In this document: piece by piece, positions 58,854 through 64,000 of the stretch
Layout: every line of letters starts with the position of its first letter
Numbering within the stretch: the first letter of the stretch is position 1
Assembly (NCBI RefSeq): GCF_005517195.1
Contig: NZ_CP040244.1
Coordinates: 6,652,001-6,716,000 of the forward strand
Direction of reading: 5' to 3'
DNA from: Streptomyces vilmorinianum
GTDB lineage: Bacteria > Actinomycetota > Actinomycetes > Streptomycetales > Streptomycetaceae
Length of the DNA stretch: 64,000 nt
Translations under genes and position numbers: made by a program
Notes under the pieces: generated by a model
Told to the model about the DNA's origin: nothing
The model's database searches: none
The model's input: the letters and a program-made list of their open reading frames with translations, nothing else

Positions 58854-60269
58854 TCAGGGCAGGACCCGGCAGAGCGCGCTCAGCGCGCCCGCCCAGCCGC
58901 TGTCGGGGGGTGTCGCGTAACCGACGACCAGGCCGTCCTGGGTCTGGGGCACGTCGGGGTGGCGGAAGCGGTTGAGGCCGAGGAGCGCGAGCCCCTGCCA
59001 GGCGGCGGACCGCAGGACCTCGGGCTCCTGGCCGGGCGGGAGTCGAAGGACCGCGTGGAGGCCGGCCGCGATGCCGCTCACCGTCGTGTCCGGCGAGTGG
59101 GCGGCCACCTTCTCCACGAGTTCGTCGCGGCGCCGCCGGTAGCGCAGCCGCATGGCCCGTACATGCCGGTCGTACGCCCCCGACCGGAGGAACTCCGCGA
59201 ACGTGAGCTGCTCCAGCGAGCTGCACATCCAGTCCACCGTCCCCTTCGCCGCCACCACCTCGTCCACCAGGCTCTCCGGCAGCACCATCCACGCCAGCCG
59301 CAGGCCGGGCGCCAGGGACTTGCTGGACGTGCCCAGGTAGACGACCCGCTCGGGGTCGAGGCCCTGGAGCGCGCCGACGGGCTGGCGGTCGTAGCGGAAC
59401 TCGCCGTCGTAGTCGTCCTCCAGGACGAGCCCGCCCGAGGCGCGCGCCCAGTCGATCGCCGCCACCCGCCGGTCGGGGTGGAGCGCGCCGCCGAGCGGGA
59501 ACTGGTGGGCGGCCGTCATCAGCACCGCCCCGACACCCTTCATGCCCCCCAACGCCTCGGTCCAGGTGCCGAGTTCGTCGAACGGCAGGGCGGGCAGCCG
59601 CAGCCCCGCGCGCCTCAGCAGCTCCCAGTGCTCGTCGAGCCCGTACGACTCGACCGCCACCTCCCGCACCCTGCGCGCCCGCAGCACCTGGCCGATCAGC
59701 ATCAGCCCGTGCACGAACCCGGAACAGATCACGATCCGTTCCGGCCGCGCGTGGACGCCCCGCGCCCGGGCGAGGTACTCGGCGAGCACGGTGCGCAGTT
59801 CGATCCGGCCGCGCGGATCGCCGTAGCCGAACGCCTCGTGGGGCGCGGCGGTCAGCGCGCGCCGGGACGCCTTGAGCCATTCGGCGCGCGGGAAGGAGGC
59901 GAGGTCGGGCACACCGGGCTTGAGGTCGTACGCGGGCCGTCCGGTCCGGGGCCGGGACGCGGGCACCGCCTGCCGGGCTCCCGCGCCGGCCGGCCTGCGC
60001 GGCACAGCCCGCTGGGCGACCCGGGTGCCGGAGCCCTGCCGGGCCGTCAGCCAGCCCTCGGCGACCAGTTCGGCGTACGCGTCGGCGACCGTGTTGCGGG
60101 CCACGCCGAGATCCGCGGCGAGCGAGCGCGAGGACGGCAGCCGTACGCCCGCCTCCAGCCGCCCGCTGCGCACCGCCTCGCGCAGGGCGTCCATCAGTCC
60201 CGTACGCAGCCCCGGTCCGCGCAGCTCCAGATGGAGGTCGGACCCGAAAGTGGCCCAGTCGTTTGCCAT
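58854..60269 (-). CDS. MocR/PdxR-type GntR regulator with aminotransferase domain
   Basis: This 471-residue fused regulator has an N-terminal GntR winged helix, about residues 15-80 (LMDALREAVRSGRLEAGVRLPSSRSLAADLGVARNTVADAYAELVAEGWLTARQGSGTRV). After a basic linker comes a fold-type I aminotransferase domain: GDPRGRIELRTVLAEYLARARGV, VVLEDDYDGEFRYDRQPVGAL with the PLP Asp, and VYLGTSSKSLAPGLRLAWMVLP with the PLP Lys near residue 320. Such proteins sense PLP or amino compounds. It is divergent from a CMD gene. ATG 60269 follows TATGGT by eight bases with no ribosome site. Confidence 0.92.
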   Translation of the reverse strand: MANDWATFGSDLHLELRGPGLRTGLMDALREAVRSGRLEAGVRLPSSRSLAADLGVARNTVADAYAELVAEGWLTARQGSGTRVAQRAVPRRPAGAGARQAVPASRPRTGRPAYDLKPGVPDLASFPRAEWLKASRRALTAAPHEAFGYGDPRGRIELRTVLAEYLARARGVHARPERIVICSGFVHGLMLIGQVLRARRVREVAVESYGLDEHWELLRRAGLRLPALPFDELGTWTEALGGMKGVGAVLMTAAHQFPLGGALHPDRRVAAIDWARASGGLVLEDDYDGEFRYDRQPVGALQGLDPERVVYLGTSSKSLAPGLRLAWMVLPESLVDEVVAAKGTVDWMCSSLEQLTFAEFLRSGAYDRHVRAMRLRYRRRRDELVEKVAAHSPDTTVSGIAAGLHAVLRLPPGQEPEVLRSAAWQGLALLGLNRFRHPDVPQTQDGLVVGYATPPDSGWAGALSALCRVLP

Positions 60270-60316
60270 GGGAATGGACCATACTCCTGAGCCATCACGA
60301 CCGTACGGTGATGAGC

Positions 60317-60829
60317 ATGACGACCACGACGACCGATCACGTGAAGACGGAGTACGCCCCCGAGCACGGCCCCCGCCTCGCGCTGGCCGAGAAGGTCCCC
60401 GAGTTCTACCGGACGATGATCCGGCTGGACGCGGCCGCCGCGAAGGACATCGACCCGACCCTGTACGAACTGATCAAGATCCGCGCCTCGCAGATCAACC
60501 GCTGCGCGTTCTGCATCGACATGCACACCAAGGACGCACTGGCGGCCGGTGAGTCCGTCGAGCGGATCGTCCAGCTGTCCGCCTGGCAGGAGTCGCGGCA
60601 CTTCTACACCGAGCGCGAGCTCGCGGCGCTCGCGCTGACCGAGGCCGTCACCGTCCTCACCGACGGATTCGTCCCCGACGAGGTGTACGAGCGGGCCGCG
60701 GCCCACTTCGACGAGACCGAACTGGCCCGGGTCATCGCCGCGATCACGGTCATCAACGCCTGGAACCGGATCGCCGTGACCACCCGCCTGACCCCCGGCC
60801 ACTACACCCCCGGTCAGTACAAGAAGTGA
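60317..60829 (+). CDS. Carboxymuconolactone decarboxylase / AhpD-like protein
   Basis: This 170-residue CMD-fold protein has the redox motif INRCAFCIDMHTKDAL near residue 58 (CxxCxxxH), as in AhpD-type alkylhydroperoxidases. YRTMIRLDAAAAKDIDPTLYELIKIRASQ precedes it, and WNRIAVTTRLTPG closes the protein. It probably acts as a peroxidase-like reductant; the partner is unknown. ATG 60317 is preceded by TACGGT seven bases upstream and has no Shine-Dalgarno, so it is leaderless. It is divergent from the MocR regulator, a common pairing that suggests direct control. Confidence 0.87.
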   Translation: MTTTTTDHVKTEYAPEHGPRLALAEKVPEFYRTMIRLDAAAAKDIDPTLYELIKIRASQINRCAFCIDMHTKDALAAGESVERIVQLSAWQESRHFYTERELAALALTEAVTVLTDGFVPDEVYERAAAHFDETELARVIAAITVINAWNRIAVTTRLTPGHYTPGQYKK

Positions 60830-61590
60830 CCGCCGACGCCCTGACGGGGTCCCTGCGGGCGCTGCACTCCGGACGGGCCGCCGACGATCCGCTGGTCGTG
60901 CCGGGGCCGTGGGACGCGGCCAGCGCCCGGGCCTTCGAAGAGGCCGGCTTCCCGACGCTGGCCACCCCGAGCGCCGGGATCGCCGCCTCGCTCGGGTACG
61001 AGGACGGCCGGACCCCGGCCGCGGAGATGTTCGCGGCCGTGACGAGGATCGTCCGCTCGGTCTCCGTACCGGTCACGGCCGATCTGGAGGACGGCTACGG
61101 CCTGGCGCCGAAGGAGCTCGTGGCGCGGGTCCTGGAGACGGGCGCGGCCGGCGTGAACCTGGAGGACTCCGACCGGTCCGGAGGACTCAAGGACCCGCGG
61201 CGGCACGCCGATTGGCTGGCGGAGGTACGGGCCGAGGCCGGGCCTGCCCTCTTCGTCAACGCGCGCGTGGACACCTATGTGCACGGCGTGGACGACCCGG
61301 CCGCCGCGATCGAGCGGGCCCGGCTCTACACGGCGGCCGGCGCGGACTGCGTCTACCCGATCACGGCGCCGGCGGAGCATCTTCCGCCGCTGCGCGCCGG
61401 GATCGACGCGCCGCTCAACGCCCTGGCCCTGCCCGGCGGCCCGCCGTTCGCCGAGCTCGGACGGCTGGGCGCGGCCCGGATCACCTTCGGCCAGGGGCTG
61501 TTGCTGCGCACGCTGCGGGGCGTCGCGGAACTGGCCCGAGAGCTCGGGGAGTTCGGGGAGTTAGGGGAGTTCGGGCCGCCCCGGGCGTGA
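60826..61590 (+). CDS. Isocitrate lyase / PEP mutase superfamily protein
   Basis: This 254-residue TIM-barrel protein has VVPGPWDAASARAFEEAGFPTLATPSAGIAASLGYED near residue 24. VTADLEDGYGLAPKELVARVLETGAAGVNLEDSD near residue 84 holds the DLEDGYG metal motif, with VNARVDTYV near residue 142. The family includes carboxyvinyl-carboxyphosphonate mutase, oxaloacetate hydrolase-like and 2-methylisocitrate lyase-like enzymes; the reaction here is unassigned. The C-terminus has a GELGEFGELGEFG repeat. GTG 60826 overlaps the CMD stop (GTGA), so the two are coupled. Confidence 0.86.
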   Translation: MTADALTGSLRALHSGRAADDPLVVPGPWDAASARAFEEAGFPTLATPSAGIAASLGYEDGRTPAAEMFAAVTRIVRSVSVPVTADLEDGYGLAPKELVARVLETGAAGVNLEDSDRSGGLKDPRRHADWLAEVRAEAGPALFVNARVDTYVHGVDDPAAAIERARLYTAAGADCVYPITAPAEHLPPLRAGIDAPLNALALPGGPPFAELGRLGAARITFGQGLLLRTLRGVAELARELGEFGELGEFGPPRA

Positions 61591-61631
61591 GGAAGGTGGG
61601 CGCCGTCGTCAGGATCTCCCGCTGCCGAAAA

Positions 61632-61669
61632 AGCTCCGCCCCCGGCCGCGAACGGCTGGGGGCGGAGCT
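61632..61669. terminator. Bidirectional terminator between the PEP-mutase-like gene and mdh
   Basis: Seventeen-base arms (61632-61648 and 61653-61669, AGCTCCGCCCCC with GGGGGCGGAGCT at the base) pair with one G-T and a CGAA tetraloop. Confidence 0.9.
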
Positions 61670-61689
61670 CGTGCTCAGCTGCGCGGGAC

Positions 61690-62679
61690 TCAGATGAGGC
61701 CCAGCTCGCGCACGGCGTCGCGCTCCTCGGCCAGCTCCTTCACCGAGGCGTCGATGCGGGCGCGGGAGAACTCGTTGACGTCCAGGCCCTGGACGATCTC
61801 GTACGTGCCGTCCTTGCAGGTGACGGGGAAGGAGGAGATGAGGCCCTCCGGGACGCCGTAGGAGCCGTCCGACGGGATGCCCATGGAGGTCCAGTCGCCC
61901 GCGGCGGTGCCGTTGACCCAGGTGTGGACGTGGTCGATCGCGGCGTTGGCGGCGGAGGCGGCCGAGGACGCGCCACGGGCCTCGATGATCGCGGCGCCGC
62001 GCTTGGCGACGGTCGGGATGAAGGTGTCGGCCAGCCACTGCTCGTCGTTGACGACCTCGGCGGCGTTCTTGCCGGCGATCTCCGCGTGGAAGATGTCCGG
62101 GTACTGGGTCGCCGAGTGGTTGCCCCAGATGGTGAGGCGCTTGATGTCCTCGACGGACGCGCCGGTCTTGGCCGCCAGCTGCGAGAGCGCGCGGTTGTGG
62201 TCCAGGCGGGTCATCGCGGTGAAGCGCTCGGCCGGCACGTCGGGGGCGGCGGCCTGGGCGATGAGGGCGTTGGTGTTGGCCGGGTTGCCGACGACGAGGA
62301 CCTTGATGTCGTCCGCGGCGTGGTCGTTGATGGCCTTGCCCTGCGGCTTGAAGATGCCGCCGTTGGCGGCGAGCAGGTCGCCGCGCTCCATGCCCTTGGT
62401 GCGCGGGCGGGCGCCGACGAGCAGCGCCACGTTCGCGCCCTCGAAGCCCTGGTTCGGGTCGTCGAAGATGTCGATGCCCTTGAGGAGCGGGAAGGCACAG
62501 TCGTCGAGCTCCATGGCGGTGCCCTCGGCGGCCTTGACGCCCTGCGGGATCTCGAGGAGGCGCAGCTTGACCGGCACGTCCGCGCCGAGCAGGTGGCCGG
62601 AGGCGATGCGGAAGAGCAGCGCGTAGCCGATCTGGCCGGCCGCGCCGGTGACGGTGACATTCACGGGAGTGCGGGTCAT
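61690..62679 (-). CDS. mdh: Malate dehydrogenase
   Basis: This 329-residue NAD-dependent enzyme of the TCA cycle oxidises malate to oxaloacetate. VTGAAGQIGYALLFRIASG (residues 9-27) is the NAD Rossmann motif. VGARPRTKGMERGDLL carries the substrate Arg, VVGNPANTNALI follows, RLDHNRAL supplies the Asp/Arg, and TIWGNHSATQYPD supplies the catalytic His near residue 190. It belongs to the dimeric MDH type with a normal length. ATG 62679 has GGAG eight bases upstream. The leader contains inverted repeats described separately. Confidence 0.96.
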   Translation of the reverse strand: MTRTPVNVTVTGAAGQIGYALLFRIASGHLLGADVPVKLRLLEIPQGVKAAEGTAMELDDCAFPLLKGIDIFDDPNQGFEGANVALLVGARPRTKGMERGDLLAANGGIFKPQGKAINDHAADDIKVLVVGNPANTNALIAQAAAPDVPAERFTAMTRLDHNRALSQLAAKTGASVEDIKRLTIWGNHSATQYPDIFHAEIAGKNAAEVVNDEQWLADTFIPTVAKRGAAIIEARGASSAASAANAAIDHVHTWVNGTAAGDWTSMGIPSDGSYGVPEGLISSFPVTCKDGTYEIVQGLDVNEFSRARIDASVKELAEERDAVRELGLI

Positions 62680-62728
62680 GGCGATCTCCGTAAGACAGCT
62701 GGCGGTGGGGGTCCCTGCCCCGGGTGCT

Positions 62729-62789
62729 GGATAGCCCTCTGATCGATCGGTGTCTCGACGTGAAGAGATATCCAGCGGTCAGGCTATCC
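62729..62789. promoter_or_regulatory. Inverted repeats upstream of mdh
   Basis: GGATAGCC (about 62729-62736) and GGCTATCC (about 62782-62789) are perfect inverted arms. Inside lies an imperfect palindrome GTCTCGACGTGAAGAGAT (about 62752-62769), whose outer TCTC/GAGA arms match. It may be an operator for mdh; the regulator is unknown. Confidence 0.4.
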
Positions 62790-62841
62790 GACCCGGACCC
62801 CTTCGAACCCCCACCCCCTTGTGGTCCGGCTCACTGCCACC

Positions 62842-63744
62842 CTACTGGGGCCGATGGCCGGCGGCGCATGCCCGCTCTCCGCTCCTGAGCGTGGCGCAGG
62901 CCGTCGCGTCCGCGCCCCTGGTCACGGCGACCATCGGGGTGTACGCGGCGGCGTCCGCGTCCACGACCGCGTTCTGGACGGCGCCGGCGGCGGTGACATG
63001 GATGGTGTCGCCGGGTACGGCTCCGGTGATACGGGCCCAGGCGGCCCCGCACGTCCTGCTGTGCCGCAGCTCCACCTGGCCGCCGGCCGGGCCGACTTGG
63101 GCGCGGGCGACGGTGGTGGCGAAGGTGCCGCCGCATCCCATGGTCTCGGGGTCCTGGCCGGTGCAGCCGGTGCCGGTGCACTTCACCCCTGCGGGGAGGG
63201 GCGTGCCCGGGGTGGAGCTCGGGGTCGCCGTCGGCGTACCGGCGGCCTGCGTCCCGCCTCCCTTTCCGCCGGCGGGGCCGGTTCCGCCGGTGGCGCCGGT
63301 GGCGCCGGTGGCGCCGCGTCCGAGGTCGGTGAGCAGGACTGCGGCGGCGATGACGAGCAGGGCGCCGAGGATCCCGGTGAGCAGCAGGGCGGCACGGCGT
63401 ACGCGGGACGCGCCGGAGCCCTGCCGGGGCGGGGGCGGGGGCGGGGTTGAGGGCGGGAGTGGTGACGGTGGCGGCGGCGGTTCCGCGGGGGCGCCGTCGG
63501 GGGGCGGCGCGGAGCTGCTCCGGGCACGCTCGGCGTGCTCCCACATCGCCGTGAGACGCCCGGCGTCGGTGCCGGTCACCTCGGCGAGCGCGACGACGGC
63601 ACTCCTGGGCGCGGGGAGTCGCCCGTCGAGATACCGCTCCCACGAGGCCGTGCTGTGACCGGTGCGGTCCGCGACGGCGGCGAGGCTCAGTCCGCTGCGG
63701 TCGATCAGGCGCCGTAACTCGCTCGCGAACTCTCTTGTGGGCAT
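62842..63744 (-). CDS. Membrane XRE-family protein with DUF2690-type exterior domain
   Basis: This 300-residue protein has a cytoplasmic Cro/XRE helix-turn-helix at residues 5-65 (FASELRRLIDRSGLSLAAVADRTGHSTASWERYLDGRLPAPRSAVVALAEVTG). A Pro/Ser-rich linker includes long polyproline. One membrane helix lies at about residues 122-141 (ALLLTGILGALLVIAAAVLL). A Gly/Thr linker with GATGATGATGGTG repeats leads to an exterior domain with Cys (CTGTGCTGQDPETMGCGG, SRTCGAAW, ACATLRSGERAC) that resembles DUF2690. It is probably a signal-transducing or spore-wall-type protein. ATG 63744 has GAGGGGGAA about nine bases upstream. Confidence 0.85.
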   Translation of the reverse strand: MPTREFASELRRLIDRSGLSLAAVADRTGHSTASWERYLDGRLPAPRSAVVALAEVTGTDAGRLTAMWEHAERARSSSAPPPDGAPAEPPPPPSPLPPSTPPPPPPRQGSGASRVRRAALLLTGILGALLVIAAAVLLTDLGRGATGATGATGGTGPAGGKGGGTQAAGTPTATPSSTPGTPLPAGVKCTGTGCTGQDPETMGCGGTFATTVARAQVGPAGGQVELRHSRTCGAAWARITGAVPGDTIHVTAAGAVQNAVVDADAAAYTPMVAVTRGADATACATLRSGERACAAGHRPQ

Positions 63745-63925
63745 GTGTGGTTCCCCCTCGCCTGCTCGGGGCAAGGATGGCAGTTCCGGGGGCAGGAGCG
63801 CACGGGTGCCTACGGGTGCGTACGAATCGCGCGCGCCCCGGGGACGTAGCGGAATGGTCACTTCCGTGCCACAGGGAGCCGACGGCACTTGATCCACATT
63901 GGCGCGTACATGACCCTCGAAGAGA
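63745..63925. other. Intergenic region upstream of the XRE-DUF2690 gene
   Basis: No gene is supported. Plus-strand TTGATCCACATTGG and TACATG near 63890-63912 are AT-rich for this genome, but I cannot assign a promoter. Confidence 0.35.
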
Positions 63926-63967
63926 GACGGCGCCCGTCCTCCCTCGGGGGAGAGGACGGGCGCCGTC
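63926..63967. terminator. Terminator, perfect 16-bp stem
   Basis: Arms GACGGCGCCCGTCCTC (63926-63941) and GAGGACGGGCGCCGTC (63952-63967) have a 10-base loop. It lies about 22 bases beyond a minus-strand TAG at 63992-63990, and so probably ends a gene that enters from the right edge. Confidence 0.85.
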
Positions 63968-63989
63968 GCGATGTCCTGGGGCCCAGGAG

Positions 63990-64000
63990 CTACGTCACCG
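63990..64000 (-). other. Possible 3' end of a minus-strand gene beyond the right edge
   Basis: TAG (63992-63990) preceded by ACG and GTG codons, then the edge. Only the following strong hairpin supports it as a gene end; no product can be assigned. Confidence 0.3.

Overview
This window is high-GC actinobacterial chromosome, almost certainly from the conserved core of a Streptomyces genome. Evidence is the extreme third-position GC bias, abundant GTG/TTG starts, leaderless genes, ECF sigma/anti-sigma pairs and the actinobacterial order sdhC-sdhD-sdhA-sdhB. From memory, the gene order resembles the S. coelicolor region between the mdh and BMP-transporter loci; I could not check this. I see about 64 protein genes, no tRNA, rRNA, CRISPR array, insertion sequence or prophage.

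Layout. (1) 1-4586: a minus-strand BMP/nucleoside-type ABC importer (lipoprotein, double ATPase, two permeases; the second permease runs off the left edge). (2) 4831-6605: a small secreted Cys protein and an M20 amidohydrolase. (3) 6722-14074: a cell-wall nonulosonic-acid (Kdn / teichulosonic acid type) cluster in two divergent operons: NeuB-like synthase, CMP-sugar synthetase fused to a HAD phosphatase, two polysialyltransferase-like proteins, a DUF6716-like protein and a GT2. (4) 14148-18354: MerR regulator, LysE exporter, acyl-CoA mutase large subunit, L,D-transpeptidase lipoprotein. (5) 18559-25032: two paralogous ECF sigma/anti-sigma modules flanking SPFH, NfeD and an unknown anchored protein. 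(6) 25149-30425: unknown genes, a Clp-N/HTH putative autoregulator with a striking operator, a GH20 lipoprotein and a UraD-like protein. (7) 30618-34018: succinate dehydrogenase.

(8) 34100-41395: serine hydrolase, MarR/MFS divergent pair, alpha/beta hydrolase, and a DCC/TetR module with two palindromes. (9) 41496-47200: peptide-binding protein, metallophosphoesterase, D-Ala-D-Ala carboxypeptidase, YihY protein. (10) 47280-51161: a module matching decaprenylphosphoryl-arabinose synthesis (UbiA, PAP2, DprE1, DprE2). (11) 51189-57158: LigT, TrpS, a third ECF sigma pair, glyA behind a ZTP-type riboswitch, and RocD. (12) 57243-63744: an ATP-grasp/lipoprotein pair, MocR regulator, CMD and PEP-mutase-like enzymes, malate dehydrogenase, and a membrane XRE-DUF2690 protein.

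Themes. Envelope building dominates: the teichulosonic-type cluster, the DPA module, the transpeptidase and carboxypeptidase, GH20, and three sigma/anti-sigma pairs. Central metabolism supplies sdh, mdh, the mutase, glyA and rocD. The observations I rate highest are the twin sigma modules around SPFH-NfeD, the Clp-N/HTH operator, the ZTP riboswitch, the DprE1 homologue with Ala at the benzothiazinone-target cysteine, the repeat insertion inside the CMP-sugar synthetase, and the recurrent TAnnnT-N7-start leaderless layout.
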